Positions 38,701-48,696 of a stretch of 64,000 bases of DNA are shown one piece after another (the stretch's first letter is position 1; each line of letters starts with the position of its first letter). The DNA lies in the NCBI RefSeq assembly GCF_022511585.1, contig NZ_JAKWBN010000007.1, positions 1-64,000 of the forward strand. Direction: 5' to 3'. The stretch comes from Shimazuella soli (lineage in GTDB: Bacteria > Bacillota > Bacilli > Thermoactinomycetales > Thermoactinomycetaceae). Both the position numbers and the translations under genes were made by a program. The notes beneath the pieces were generated by a model. The model was not told where the DNA came from, made no database searches, and saw only the letters and a list, made by a program, of their open reading frames with translations.

Positions 38701-39120
38701 ATGGCTCAAAAAGTAAAAGTAAGCCCCCAATTCCAAAGGCTGTGTAACCAATTTGCACGAATCCTGGGCGGGGAACATGAAATTGATCCAGGACCTGTTT
38801 GTTTTGTCAGCAGGGCAAGGAAAATTAATGAAACAATTTTAGGGAGACGTACCAATTCCCCCTTGGTTCGTTATCAGCTTTTTTCGTTTGAATCTCTCGA
38901 TAAGTCAGGGCGTGCACTTTGTTTAGGAGAAACAGCAGCTCGTCAAGATCAAGCCAATCAATTAATAAGAAACCTTCAAAAACGTGGCATTATTGTTACT
39001 GCACTTCACAATCACTGGCTGTTTGAACAGCCTCGTTTAATGTATATCCACTGGGAATCCATTGATAACCCAATAGCATTTGCGAGAAAATCAAAAGAAT
39101 CTATTGCTTTCTTGGGTTAA
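38701..39120 (+). CDS. DUF1259 (LppY/LpqO-like) protein
   Basis: About 139 aa matching the LppY/LpqO family fold: an N-terminal FARILGGEHEIDPGPVCFVSRARK and a C-terminal ALHNHWLFEQPRLMYIHWES, which resembles the conserved HNH...P..YIHW segment of that family. The biochemical role of these proteins is not known. Unlike many relatives it has no signal peptide here. ATG at 38701, directly after aaggagg. Confidence 0.7.
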   Translation: MAQKVKVSPQFQRLCNQFARILGGEHEIDPGPVCFVSRARKINETILGRRTNSPLVRYQLFSFESLDKSGRALCLGETAARQDQANQLIRNLQKRGIIVTALHNHWLFEQPRLMYIHWESIDNPIAFARKSKESIAFLG

Positions 39121-39168
39121 AAGGCTTGTTCATTTACAGTATGATGAAACGGTATGAATGGACTATCT

Positions 39169-39229
39169 AAAAAGGATAATTGACTGTTTTTTCCATAGTG
39201 GATCACACTGGCCAATTATCCTTTTTTCT
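39169..39229 (+). terminator. Terminator after the LppY-like gene
   Basis: aaaaggataattg/caattatcctttt arms with a ~30-base loop and a T run. The bases from 39230 to 39451 hold no gene that I can see. Confidence 0.7.
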
Positions 39230-39451
39230 TATTTTCAAAAGAACAGTGATATTTAGTCACTGTTTTTTTTCATGTTCCAGTAACGAAATAGACATTTCAG
39301 CTGCATCTTTTTCATGTAGTATTTTTAGATCCAAAATCCGTTCTTATAGACCAATATGGGTGGTATGCAAGGTGCTCTAAAAAAAGGAAATTATCTTATT
39401 TTTAAGCATACGATATAGGAGCCTAAGTCGCTTGCATAAGGAGAGAACGAG

Positions 39452-41164
39452 ATGCATTTAAATAAATCCATTTATTCCCTATTAAGGAAATCAAAAATTC
39501 TTAAAAAAGGGATGCTTTTTCCTAATAAGAAAAAAATAGCCAAGAAAAAACGAAGGAATACCAAAACAAATAATTTGGGATTGATTTTTGACTATATTAT
39601 AGTTGGGACTGGTCCTGCTGGTGCTGTACTGGCGAAGACACTTACAGATGATAAAAAAACTTCTGTTCTTGTATTAGAAGCAGGGGATAATAACGATAGA
39701 GATGTTCCCATTTCAAATTCTACCTTTGCCCCAGAGTTGGAAGAAAAATTTTTCCCTCAGTATTTTTGGCAAGGAGAAGGCATTCCTCAAAAAGGAGTGG
39801 ATGATCGTTCTTTTGAGTGGACTACGGGTCGACTTTCCGGTGGTGGCTCGTCGATTAATGGCGAACAGTATGTAAGACCTACTTCTGACGTTTTAAGTCA
39901 GTGGGAAAGCCTCTTAGGTCCTCTTTGGTCTCCTCAGGAGGCGATTACCAGCTTTAAAGAGTTAGAGGATTTTAATGGAGAAACAGATAATCCAAATGCT
40001 CATGGATATCATGGGAGAATCGATATTCGACAAGCTCCTGTAAATCCAACTACAATGGCTGAAAAATTAGTGTTAGCAATGGAGCAGGCGACGGGATTTC
40101 CAGAAATTTTGGATTATAATGATCCAAATACACCCCTTGGTCCCTTTACACGATGGCAGTTATTTCAAAAACCAAATGGTCATCGGGAAAGTGCGTCAAC
40201 CGCTTTTCTTTCGCCTGACATTATGACTTCCGATGGACATGGTGTAAACGGAAGAAAACTGAGGGTTTCTTTTGAATCTACTGCCCTTCGAGTACTCTTT
40301 CGCAATAAAAAAGCCATTGGAGTGGCATTTTTAAAAGATGGCAGATGTGTTCATGCTTTTGCGCGTAAGAAAGTGATTATATCTGCTGGAATAAATAGTA
40401 CCCCTATTCTGATGTTATCCGGAATTGGCCCTTCGAAACTACTTAGAGAAGCAGATATTCCTGTTGTGTTTAATAACCCGAATGTAGGAAAACACCTTCG
40501 AAATCATACGCTGAATACCGCTACCTTTACTACCAATCCAAATGATCAAGCCCTTCCTCCAAACGACCCGAGCGCTCTTTATACAGGTGGTGCGTTTTTG
40601 CCCAGTCCTGCAAGGATAGACAATCCTAGCATCCGAGGGGTTCAATTGATCGGAATTGGTAACAATGGTCTGCTTCAAATCGCCATCATCTACCTGAAGC
40701 CAAAAAGTCGGGGCTCTATTCAAATCCAGAACAAAGACCCGTTAAAAATCGTACTGGCAGATGAAGGTTTTATGAAAAATCCTGCGGATTTAGAAGCCGT
40801 TAAAGCTATTTATCAAATTTATATTAAAAATATTGCAGAAGAACTGGCAGCAATTGATCCAGACTACAAACTCATTTCCCCTACTTTAGACGTGATTAAT
40901 GATGATGAGAAGTTAGAAGAATTTATCAAACAAAATTTTGGTCACAATCATCATCAACAAGGAGCTCTTCGTATGGCTCCATTAGAAAACGGTGGAGTGG
41001 TTGATAATAGAGGGAACGTTCATGGAGTGGAAAATCTAATGGTAGCAGATGATTCACTGATCCCATTTACCGTAGATGGCAATACTACAGCTCCAGCTTA
41101 TCTCATCGGTTTTACCATTGCTCAGCAATTAATGGAAGAAAATGATTGGTATTTAGAAGAATAA
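39452..41164 (+). CDS. GMC-family FAD oxidoreductase
   Basis: 570 aa. A very basic 45-residue N-terminal extension (KKKIAKKKRRNTK) precedes the FAD-binding motif DYIIVGTGPAGAVLAKTL. Further GMC signatures: GRLSGGGSSINGEQYVRP and, at the C terminus, GHNHHQQGALRM and DDSLIPFTVDGNTTAPAYLIG, containing the catalytic His region. Family members oxidise alcohols, sugars or choline; the substrate cannot be read. Ribosome site aaggagag. The extension may bind wall polymers or act as an atypical export signal; it is not a classical one. Confidence 0.85.
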   Translation: MHLNKSIYSLLRKSKILKKGMLFPNKKKIAKKKRRNTKTNNLGLIFDYIIVGTGPAGAVLAKTLTDDKKTSVLVLEAGDNNDRDVPISNSTFAPELEEKFFPQYFWQGEGIPQKGVDDRSFEWTTGRLSGGGSSINGEQYVRPTSDVLSQWESLLGPLWSPQEAITSFKELEDFNGETDNPNAHGYHGRIDIRQAPVNPTTMAEKLVLAMEQATGFPEILDYNDPNTPLGPFTRWQLFQKPNGHRESASTAFLSPDIMTSDGHGVNGRKLRVSFESTALRVLFRNKKAIGVAFLKDGRCVHAFARKKVIISAGINSTPILMLSGIGPSKLLREADIPVVFNNPNVGKHLRNHTLNTATFTTNPNDQALPPNDPSALYTGGAFLPSPARIDNPSIRGVQLIGIGNNGLLQIAIIYLKPKSRGSIQIQNKDPLKIVLADEGFMKNPADLEAVKAIYQIYIKNIAEELAAIDPDYKLISPTLDVINDDEKLEEFIKQNFGHNHHQQGALRMAPLENGGVVDNRGNVHGVENLMVADDSLIPFTVDGNTTAPAYLIGFTIAQQLMEENDWYLEE

Positions 41165-41224
41165 TGAAAAAGTACTTTCATTGTAACTAGTAACAGAAAA
41201 TTATTCGATGAAAATTTATATATT

Positions 41225-41270
41225 CAATATAAAGAGATGCACCTAATGTAGGTTGCATCTCTTTATATTG
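41225..41270. terminator. Long perfect hairpin terminator
   Basis: 17-bp perfect arms caatataaagagatgca/tgcatctctttatattg with a 12-base loop. Confidence 0.8.
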
Positions 41271-41434
41271 AATTAGTCGAGGTCTGTAACTATCAAAATT
41301 CTTTTCTTACAGGGGTATTTTTGTCAGTTATTAGGTTATCTTTTATCATACTAGGGTCCCATTCATGTCAAAGGAAAGTTTATGGTACTATTAATTCGGT
41401 AAAACAAGGATTCTCTACTAAAGGAGTAAGATGG

Positions 41435-42190
41435 ATGACACAAGCAAAATTCGATTCAAACGTTCTTTCTATTCTAGAAGATAAAATACAGTTAATAGAA
41501 ACGGACGAAAGATGCATTTATTTAGTTGGTCCGATTCGACTGCCTGTCAACTTATATGGAGAGACGGTTGTTTTCCAATGGTATTGTTGGTTGAATTGTG
41601 AGGAAGTAACAGAAGACTATGAGAAAATTATTGAAAAATTATCTTCTGTTAACTTAGCTGAATTGCAACAATCAAGCGTTTTAGTCTATGGTGACTTTCA
41701 AGAGGATGACGATGTCATTATTCGAATGCATTCCATCTGTCATACAGGAGATATATTTGGAAGTAAGCGATGTGATTGCGGGTATCAATTAAAACAGTCC
41801 ATGAAAATGATTGTAGAGCATGGGGCAGGTGCATTGTTTTATTTGGCCAATCATGAAGGAAGAGGGATTGGATTGTTTAGTAAAGCGATGGCCTATATTT
41901 TGCAAGAAAATGGATATGATACGGTTGAAGCAAATGAAAAACTAGGTTTTGTGGATGATTCAAGAAACTATAGTGATGCAATTTTAGTGCTAAAAAAATT
42001 AAGATCCAAACCTGTAACACTCATCACAAATAATCCAAAAAAGCTGGAAGCATTGAAAAACGCTGGTTTGAAAGTTTTAGAAAGAAAGCCATTATGGGGA
42101 GATGTTTCAGAGTTCAATAAGAACTATCTTCAGACTAAAATAAAACGTTCAGGTCATTTAAAACAAGAAGGGACTTGTCTAAATGACTAA
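41435..42190 (+). CDS. ribA: GTP cyclohydrolase II-like protein
   Basis: Cyclohydrolase II opens the imidazole ring of GTP with loss of formate and pyrophosphate, the first step of riboflavin synthesis. The zinc Cys cluster HSICHTGDIFGSKRCDCG and the GTP-binding NHEGRGIGL, VEANEKLGF and TLITNNPKKLEALK are kept. It stands alone, without the DHBP synthase domain or rib genes, so it may be a second copy or feed a different pathway. 251 aa including an N-terminal ~90-residue extension not typical of RibA. ATG at 41435 after aaaggag. Confidence 0.83.
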   Translation: MTQAKFDSNVLSILEDKIQLIETDERCIYLVGPIRLPVNLYGETVVFQWYCWLNCEEVTEDYEKIIEKLSSVNLAELQQSSVLVYGDFQEDDDVIIRMHSICHTGDIFGSKRCDCGYQLKQSMKMIVEHGAGALFYLANHEGRGIGLFSKAMAYILQENGYDTVEANEKLGFVDDSRNYSDAILVLKKLRSKPVTLITNNPKKLEALKNAGLKVLERKPLWGDVSEFNKNYLQTKIKRSGHLKQEGTCLND

Positions 42191-42219
42191 CAGCTATTTG
42201 ATGGGCTGAATAAGCATAT

Positions 42220-42257
42220 AAAAAGCATTCTACATAAAACTCCAGAATGCTTTTTCA
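42220..42257. terminator. Terminator between convergent genes
   Basis: aaaagcattc/gaatgcttttt stem. Confidence 0.8.
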
Positions 42258-42302
42258 CTAGGTATTTGTTAATAATGATACTAGTTGTCTTTTTTTAAAC
42301 CT

Positions 42303-43421
42303 TTACGAATAGCTTGATCCATCCCAACGATAAGCTTCTAATTCTTTTTCATCGAACTCTACCCCAATTCCAATACCAACAGGGACGGTGACAGTCCCTT
42401 GTTTTGGCTCAACGGGGAGGAGTTTGTTGAAAGGATTTTCCATGACATCCCACTCTACTGATTCGATTTCTTCCCCTTTCATTTTACTCCAAGCAGGTAA
42501 ACAACTTTGTGCAAATACCGCATAAAGCCGGGATAGAATCCCATCGAAAGTATGGGGGGATACCCGTACTTTTTGATAACGTGCCAATTGTAAAATATCC
42601 CGAAATGAATCGATCCCGCCTAAATGCATGGGATCAGGCTGGATAATATCAAATGCTCCAGCTTGTATATTGGAAATAAACTGAATTGGTTTTTGTATAT
42701 TTTCTCCACCCGCTATGGGAAGAAGGCATCGAGAGCGCAGAAGGGAATAATCCGAGTTATTTTGTACAGGTAAAGGCTCTTCGAACCAAAGCGAACAGGG
42801 GCTTTTTTCAAATAGTGCGTTCCATTTCAATGCGGTAAATAAATCATAGCTTTGATTTGCATCTAAGGCGATTTGGACTTGTTCACCAACTGATTTTTCG
42901 AGTAATGAAATATGATTGGCATCTTCTCGAAACGACTTTCCACCAACTTTCACTTTCATCTGCTTATAACCAGCTTTTGCTGCCGTTTCAACCTTCGTTA
43001 TAGAAGACTTAATCCAATCATCATGATTCGAATAAGACTGAAAGGAAGCATAGACAGGAACTACATTTCTTCTTTTTCCACCCCATAAGTCACATACAGA
43101 CAAGCCGGCGACTTTTGCTAATATCTCCGTTAAGGCCATACTGACACCAGCTGCTATTCGTTTATGCCATTTTTGGATTGTTGCTACCAGATGAGCGCGA
43201 TCCGTTATTTTTTTTCCTACTAAAAAAGGAATGATTCGTTCTCGAAATCCTTTCTCTAGTGTCGGTAACCAATCGATACATTCTCCCCATCCTTCCATCC
43301 CGGACTGCGTACGAATTCGAAATAAATAGCAAGAACGGTAATACTTATATCCATTGGCATCTCCATATGGCTCTTTTAACCGATAAAACAAAGGAAACGT
43401 ATCAATCTGTTGAATAATCAC
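42303..43421 (-). CDS. Enolase-superfamily enzyme, mandelate racemase/muconate lactonizing type
   Basis: 372 aa. Capping domain first, then the barrel with KMKVKVGG (KxK catalytic lysines), metal ligands in ALDANQ, WFEEPL and AGGEN, and the catalytic His in VSPHTFDG on the last strands. This set places it near the mandelate racemase group, which includes many sugar acid dehydratases. The neighbouring oxidation operon, which may make a sugar acid, fits such a role, but the substrate is inferred. Divergent from that operon. Confidence 0.8.
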   Translation of the reverse strand: MIIQQIDTFPLFYRLKEPYGDANGYKYYRSCYLFRIRTQSGMEGWGECIDWLPTLEKGFRERIIPFLVGKKITDRAHLVATIQKWHKRIAAGVSMALTEILAKVAGLSVCDLWGGKRRNVVPVYASFQSYSNHDDWIKSSITKVETAAKAGYKQMKVKVGGKSFREDANHISLLEKSVGEQVQIALDANQSYDLFTALKWNALFEKSPCSLWFEEPLPVQNNSDYSLLRSRCLLPIAGGENIQKPIQFISNIQAGAFDIIQPDPMHLGGIDSFRDILQLARYQKVRVSPHTFDGILSRLYAVFAQSCLPAWSKMKGEEIESVEWDVMENPFNKLLPVEPKQGTVTVPVGIGIGVEFDEKELEAYRWDGSSYS

Positions 43422-43532
43422 CGTTTGTTCTCCATTTCTTTTGGATTAGTATGTGACAAGTATAGAAGTATAGTATTCGTTAAAAAATGGAAAAATGGAA
43501 TGATGAATTCGATAAGGAATAGGAGCAGTCGT

Positions 43533-43925
43533 ATGTATTGGAATGGATGGCCGCTAGACAGGATTTTGGTTTTATTTGTTGGTTTGGCGTTTTTGTTGAT
43601 GTTTATTCAAGTGACGATGTTCCATTATCGGCAAAATTTTCATCAGAAGGCGATGTGGATACCTGTAATTGCATCTCCCTTATTTTTTATTGCAGGAATG
43701 ATTTTCACTTATTATCAAGCATCTTGGATCAAATTATTATTTAAAATTTTAATGGTAATCGGTATTTTGGATGGGTTAATTGGTTTTTATTATCACTTTC
43801 GGGGTGTAGGCATTCGTGTTGGCGGATGGGCACTTCGAAACTTTCTGATTGGTCCTCCTATCATTCTGCCCCTTGTGTTTACTGCTTTAAGTGCTTTGGG
43901 GCTTATTGCAGCTTATTGGAGGTGA
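43533..43925 (+). CDS. Small membrane protein at the head of the oxidation operon
   Basis: 130 aa, three to four membrane spans (near residues 8-30, 42-62, 68-86 and 101-126), family unknown. Its stop overlaps the start of the dehydrogenase subunit gene (TGATG), so it is part of the same operon and may hold the oxidase complex in the membrane or carry electrons; no heme or quinone motif is obvious. ATG at 43533 from the aggag spacing. Confidence 0.7.
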   Translation: MYWNGWPLDRILVLFVGLAFLLMFIQVTMFHYRQNFHQKAMWIPVIASPLFFIAGMIFTYYQASWIKLLFKILMVIGILDGLIGFYYHFRGVGIRVGGWALRNFLIGPPIILPLVFTALSALGLIAAYWR

Positions 43926-44527
43926 TGAGGTTGTCAAAAAGATCACATTATCCCTCTTACGATGTAATGAAAGCAAAAGATGAATGGGATGACCATACCC
44001 AACAAATCGTTTCTAAGCGATTAGAACCAACTGCCTCCTACTCTTTTCTAACAAAGAAAGAAGCTGCGATGTTGCAACAGATTTGTGGGCAATTGACTGG
44101 GGATGAGAGGGAATCATTGATTTTTTATATCCTCGATCATATGGATCAAACGCTCCATTCTTCCATAGGAGAAGGACAACGGAAGGTTGGAGCTCCAAAA
44201 GCAAAAGAATTACTTCGTTCAGGTTTAGAGGCATTGGAACAAACCTCGCAAGAAAAGTATGAGTTATCGTTTGTTCAGCTAGATAAAAAAGCACAACAGC
44301 AGTTGTTAACCCAATTAAGCAAAGAGCAAGCTTTTACTAGTAAAAGGAGCTCTATCCCGCAGAAGGAATTATTTAAAAAATTACTTACTATGACATTAGA
44401 AGCATATTATTCTCATCCTCTTGTGTGGTCAGAGATAGGCTATGGGGGACCAGCTTACCCAAGGGGATATGTACGAACACAATTAGGTCAGCTCGATCCT
44501 TGGGAGGCGCAGCCAGAAGATGAATAG
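43925..44527 (+). CDS. Gluconate 2-dehydrogenase subunit 3-like protein
   Basis: 200 aa. The FLTKKEAAMLQQICGQLTGDE start and the WSEIGYGGPAYPRGYVR end match the gluconate 2-dehydrogenase subunit 3 family, the small partner of GMC-type flavoprotein dehydrogenases. It begins within the previous stop codon and overlaps the next gene by eight bases, so the three are made together. No twin-arginine signal is visible, unlike Gram-negative homologues. Confidence 0.82.
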   Translation: MRLSKRSHYPSYDVMKAKDEWDDHTQQIVSKRLEPTASYSFLTKKEAAMLQQICGQLTGDERESLIFYILDHMDQTLHSSIGEGQRKVGAPKAKELLRSGLEALEQTSQEKYELSFVQLDKKAQQQLLTQLSKEQAFTSKRSSIPQKELFKKLLTMTLEAYYSHPLVWSEIGYGGPAYPRGYVRTQLGQLDPWEAQPEDE

Positions 44528-46091
44528 GAAATATGGAAATGAAGAAGTAGATGTAGTGATTGTAGGAGCTGGAGCAGCAGGCGGCGTTTTGGCGCATGAA
44601 TTAAGTAAGGCCAAGATGAAAGTGGTGGTACTGGATGCAGGACCGATGCGAGACCCGCAAAAAGATTTTGCTAGTGATGAATTAACGATGAAAAATTTAG
44701 GATGGCAAGATACTCGTATCGTAGATGGAAAAAATCCTCTCACCATGGGACATAACAATAGCGGCAGAGGTGTTGGAGGAGGAACCGTTCATTTCACCGG
44801 AGTGTTTCTGCGCTTTCATGATGTTGATTTTAAAGCTCGTTCGATCGATGGAGTTGGAGAAGATTGGCCTATTTCCTATGAAGATATTGCTCCCTATTAT
44901 GACAAGATCGAAAAAGAGATTGCCGTATCAGGTCCAAAGTATTTCCCATGGGGAAATTTTCATGGTCCCTATCCGTATCCTGAACGGGAACCACTTAGTC
45001 CCAATGCCTATATGTTTCAAAATGGTTGTGAAAAATTAGGGATTGAGAGTGTAGTTGCCCCTTTAGCCATTCTATCAGCCCCTTTTGAAGGCCGCCCGCC
45101 ATGTATCAATCGGGGTTTTTGTAATCAAGGATGTATGCCGGATGCCAAATTTAGCACTTTAATTGTACATATTCCAAAAGCCATGGATGCAGGAGCTGAA
45201 GTGTTACCTGATTGTATGGTGACACGTGTGTTGATGGATAAGCAAGGAAAAGCAACAGGAGTCGAATTTATTCATGAAGGAAAAGCCTATCAGCAAAAGG
45301 CGAAGTTAGTTATCGTAAGTGCCTATGTAGTGGAAACGCCTCGACTTTTATTCAACTCTGCAAATGAACAATTTCCTGATGGTCTTGCTAACAGTAGTGG
45401 ATGGGTAGGGAAAGCATTTATGACTCATAGTAGCCATGATGTTTATGGGAAGTTTCATCGAGAGATTCGTTTATATAAAGGTACTCCTGTATTGGCAACA
45501 ACGCAGGCTTTCTATCGGACTGATCCAAACAGAGATTTTGCACGAGGTTACACTTTGCACGCTCATGGTGCCAGACCAGTTGAGTTTGTAAACGGGATAT
45601 CAAAGTCAACCGAAGGCTTTTTATGGGGAGACAGGCTCCGGGAAACCATGCTCAACTACAATTATTATGGACGAATTACCTTAGTTGGAGAAGTATTACC
45701 AAATGAGAAAAATACCATTACCCTTGCTGAGGAAAATGACGAATATGGGCTTCCAAGGGCAAAAGTAACATTTAGTTATAGTGATAATGATTTGCGGTTA
45801 ATTTCCCATGCCGTAAAAACAATGAAAAATATCATGGAAGCTGCGGATGGGAAACCGGAATTTGTTGTTGCTGATACTGCTCATTTAATGGGTGGATGTC
45901 GAATGGGGAATGATCCGAAAACGTCAGTTGTCAATTCATTTGGGCAAACCCATGATATCCCAAACTTATTTATCTGTGATGCAAGTATCTTTGTCACTTC
46001 TGGTGGAGGAAATCCTACCAATACGGTGATGGCTTTAGCGGCTCGAACTGCTGATTATATCAAACGAGAAATGGGTGCTGGAAATTTATAA
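44520..46091 (+). CDS. GMC oxidoreductase, gluconate dehydrogenase-type flavoprotein
   Basis: 523 aa. FAD motif VVIVGAGAAGGVLAHELSKA at the N terminus, GRGVGGGTVHFTG, then a Cys-rich CINRGFCNQGC that is typical of the gluconate/sorbose dehydrogenase branch, and C-terminal DTAHLMGGCRMG and SGGGNPTNTVMALAART with the catalytic His. Expected to oxidise a sugar, sugar acid or alcohol and pass electrons to a carrier. Partner of the subunit-3 protein just upstream. Confidence 0.88.
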   Translation: MNRKYGNEEVDVVIVGAGAAGGVLAHELSKAKMKVVVLDAGPMRDPQKDFASDELTMKNLGWQDTRIVDGKNPLTMGHNNSGRGVGGGTVHFTGVFLRFHDVDFKARSIDGVGEDWPISYEDIAPYYDKIEKEIAVSGPKYFPWGNFHGPYPYPEREPLSPNAYMFQNGCEKLGIESVVAPLAILSAPFEGRPPCINRGFCNQGCMPDAKFSTLIVHIPKAMDAGAEVLPDCMVTRVLMDKQGKATGVEFIHEGKAYQQKAKLVIVSAYVVETPRLLFNSANEQFPDGLANSSGWVGKAFMTHSSHDVYGKFHREIRLYKGTPVLATTQAFYRTDPNRDFARGYTLHAHGARPVEFVNGISKSTEGFLWGDRLRETMLNYNYYGRITLVGEVLPNEKNTITLAEENDEYGLPRAKVTFSYSDNDLRLISHAVKTMKNIMEAADGKPEFVVADTAHLMGGCRMGNDPKTSVVNSFGQTHDIPNLFICDASIFVTSGGGNPTNTVMALAARTADYIKREMGAGNL

Positions 46092-46122
46092 GTAATATGC
46101 CCCTGTTCTAGGAGGTGCTGGT

Positions 46123-47808
46123 TTGCCAATTTACCAAAGGAAGATGAAAAGCAGTATCCAAAAATCTCCATTAAATCAAGTCAGATCACCTCAAAGTATG
46201 AAATCAGTTGCAGATATTATGCTGGAACAACTGACACTCTGGGGAGTAAAGCGAATTTATGGAGTAGTAGGAGATGCTATTTTTGGATTATTAGATGCGA
46301 TATCGAAACAAAGTGCTATCCAATTTATTCAAGTGCAACATGAATCAGTCGCAGCTATGATGGCATCAGCAGAAGCAAAATTAACTGGTGGACTCGGTGT
46401 ATGTACAGCCCAAATGGGGCCCGGGATAGCAAACCTGATGAATGGATTGGGGGATGCTTATCTGGATCACTCACCAGTTTTGGCTATCACAGGGCAAGCA
46501 CCATTAAATAAAATTGGCACGGATTATAAGCAATATATCAATCAACAACAATTAGTGAAGGAGTTTACCCGAAGCAGCACTCTGCTCACTCATCCAGATA
46601 CAGTTGTTGATGTCCTTGTGAATGCCATGAAGCTTGCTCAGATAGAAGGGACAGTAACGCATCTGTCTGTTCCAAAAGATCTATTTACGAAGATGACATC
46701 TGTCCAACCTTATAAGCGTCCTGTAATGGTATCCAATGATAGGCAGATGTACAGCAAAGAATCATTGAAACAAGTTATTCAGATGATGCGGTCTGCCAAA
46801 AAACCAATGATTATTGCAGGAATTGGGGCAAAATCAGCGGGTAGGACTGTGGAACAATTAACCGGACAATGGGGAGCTGGCCTTCTGACTAGTTTAGGAG
46901 CCAAAGGAATGGTTCCAGATACGTCCGTTCGTATGCTGGGAGGGATAGGGGAAGGGGGAAATCCTTATGCATCCAATATCTTAAAACAGGCAGATGTTGT
47001 CCTTATGATTGGGACGACATGGTGGCCAGAAGGATATGTACCAATTCACACTCGAGTCATTCAGATTGAAAAGCATGCAATAAATATAGGGAAAGGCCCT
47101 CAGGTGGAAATGGGTGTCATTGGCCAACCAGAAACCATTATTCCCATCCTTTTGGATGAATTAAAAGATTATACACAGAATCCCGATTGGGTACGGCAGG
47201 TACAGGAAGCTGGGCAGTCTTGGGCTCTGCAAAATCAACAAGAGGGGAATCAAGTCGGATCTCCCATTCCACCGTCACGCATTATAAGGGCTCTTGAAAA
47301 GACGGTTTCTCCAGATTCGATTATAACGTTAGATGAAGGAGATGTAACGCTATGGTTTTACCGCAACTTCCGAGCAAAACAGCAGCAGGTTCTTATCTCA
47401 GGTCATTGGCGAACAATGGGATTCGGTCTACCCGCTGCACTTGCAGCAAAATTATGCAGGCCAGACAAGCAAGTTGTGGCGATCACTGGTGATGGAGGTC
47501 TGAATATGGTGCTCGGTGACCTTCTTACTGCCATACAACATCGGCTAAAAATCACGCTTGTTGTTTTTAATAACAAAACGTTACAGATGGAAGAAGACAA
47601 GATGAAAAGAAGTGGATTAAACCGGTTAGGTGTTGACTTGGTAAATCCAGATTATGTTGCATTAGCAAAAGCTTGTGGATGGGAAGCTTATCGGGCAGAT
47701 TCTCATATCGAATTAGAGGAGACGCTCCAAAAAGCGCTTACAGGAAGTCAACCCACTTTAGTAGATGTAAATACTGCTTCTATTACACACCCGGATTTTC
47801 GAAAATGA
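46123..47808 (+). CDS. Thiamine-diphosphate enzyme, pyruvate oxidase-like
   Basis: 561 aa. N-terminal PYR domain with the catalytic Glu (QVQHESVAAMMASAEAKLTG), a central Rossmann-like domain, and a C-terminal PP domain with the GDG...NN thiamine motif (TGDGGLNMVLG...VVFNNKTLQMEE). Related to pyruvate oxidase and acetolactate synthase; acting on a 2-oxo acid produced nearby is plausible but not shown. TTG start with aggaggtg; in the same operon as the GMC dehydrogenase. Confidence 0.82.
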   Translation: MPIYQRKMKSSIQKSPLNQVRSPQSMKSVADIMLEQLTLWGVKRIYGVVGDAIFGLLDAISKQSAIQFIQVQHESVAAMMASAEAKLTGGLGVCTAQMGPGIANLMNGLGDAYLDHSPVLAITGQAPLNKIGTDYKQYINQQQLVKEFTRSSTLLTHPDTVVDVLVNAMKLAQIEGTVTHLSVPKDLFTKMTSVQPYKRPVMVSNDRQMYSKESLKQVIQMMRSAKKPMIIAGIGAKSAGRTVEQLTGQWGAGLLTSLGAKGMVPDTSVRMLGGIGEGGNPYASNILKQADVVLMIGTTWWPEGYVPIHTRVIQIEKHAINIGKGPQVEMGVIGQPETIIPILLDELKDYTQNPDWVRQVQEAGQSWALQNQQEGNQVGSPIPPSRIIRALEKTVSPDSIITLDEGDVTLWFYRNFRAKQQQVLISGHWRTMGFGLPAALAAKLCRPDKQVVAITGDGGLNMVLGDLLTAIQHRLKITLVVFNNKTLQMEEDKMKRSGLNRLGVDLVNPDYVALAKACGWEAYRADSHIELEETLQKALTGSQPTLVDVNTASITHPDFRK

Positions 47809-47829
47809 AACGATGACAGGAGGATATAA

Positions 47830-48696
47830 ATGAATCCACAAATCTTCCCAAAGACATTTCCACCGCAGCACCAAAATCAGCAGCCGGGTTTAGAATCTAT
47901 GATGAATCCACGTCCTATCTTTGATAATCCCACTTATATCGGAAATGGAAAGCTACAAAATAAAGTAGCCATCATTACAGGTGGGGACAGCGGGATGGGC
48001 CGGGCTATTGCCGTTGCCTTTGCGAAAGAAGGAGCGGATGTAGTCATTGTTTATTTCAATGAACATCCTGATGCCGAAGAAACAAAGCAGTATGTCGAAC
48101 AAAAAGGCCGCCGTTGTTTAACAATAGCAGGTGATATTGGAAATGAAGCATTCTGCCAGCAAATTGTGTCCCAAACGATAAAGGAATTTGGAAAACTGGA
48201 TATTTTAGTGAATAATGCTGCTGAACAATGGGTGCAAAATGGTCTGGAGTTTATTTCGACTGAGCAACTCGAACGGACATTTCAAACCAACTTCTTCTCT
48301 GTTTTTTATCTTACAAAAGCTGCACTTCCCTATCTTCAAAATGGAAGTGCAGTTATCAATACTGCTTCACTTGCCGCATATGAAGGTAATGAGCAGCTAA
48401 TGGATTATGCAGCAACCAAAGGAGCTATTGTTTCCTTCACTCGTTCACTAGCAAAATCTCTAATCAAAAAAGGAATAAGAGTAAATGGTGTGGCACCTGG
48501 ACCGTTTTGGACACCGCTTATCCCTGCTTCTTTTCCTGCTGATCAAGTAGCGAGTTGGGGCAGCAAAAATCCGATGAAACGCGCGGGTCAACCAGCAGAA
48601 ATAGCCCCAGCATATGTATTTTTAGCATCAGATGACTCCTCCTATATGACTGGTCAAATCATGCATCTTAATGGTGGAGTCGTTATCAATGGCTAA
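47830..48696 (+). CDS. Short-chain dehydrogenase/reductase
   Basis: 288 aa of the SDR family with a ~40-residue N-terminal extension, as in YhdF/YhxC-like proteins. Cofactor motif GGDSGMGRA (TGxxxGxG type), NNAAEQ, catalytic Ser/Tyr/Lys with YAATKGA, and a closing NGG. NAD(P)-dependent oxidation or reduction of a hydroxyl; substrate unknown. Ribosome site aggagg. Fifth gene of the operon that starts at 43533. Confidence 0.87.
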   Translation: MNPQIFPKTFPPQHQNQQPGLESMMNPRPIFDNPTYIGNGKLQNKVAIITGGDSGMGRAIAVAFAKEGADVVIVYFNEHPDAEETKQYVEQKGRRCLTIAGDIGNEAFCQQIVSQTIKEFGKLDILVNNAAEQWVQNGLEFISTEQLERTFQTNFFSVFYLTKAALPYLQNGSAVINTASLAAYEGNEQLMDYAATKGAIVSFTRSLAKSLIKKGIRVNGVAPGPFWTPLIPASFPADQVASWGSKNPMKRAGQPAEIAPAYVFLASDDSSYMTGQIMHLNGGVVING

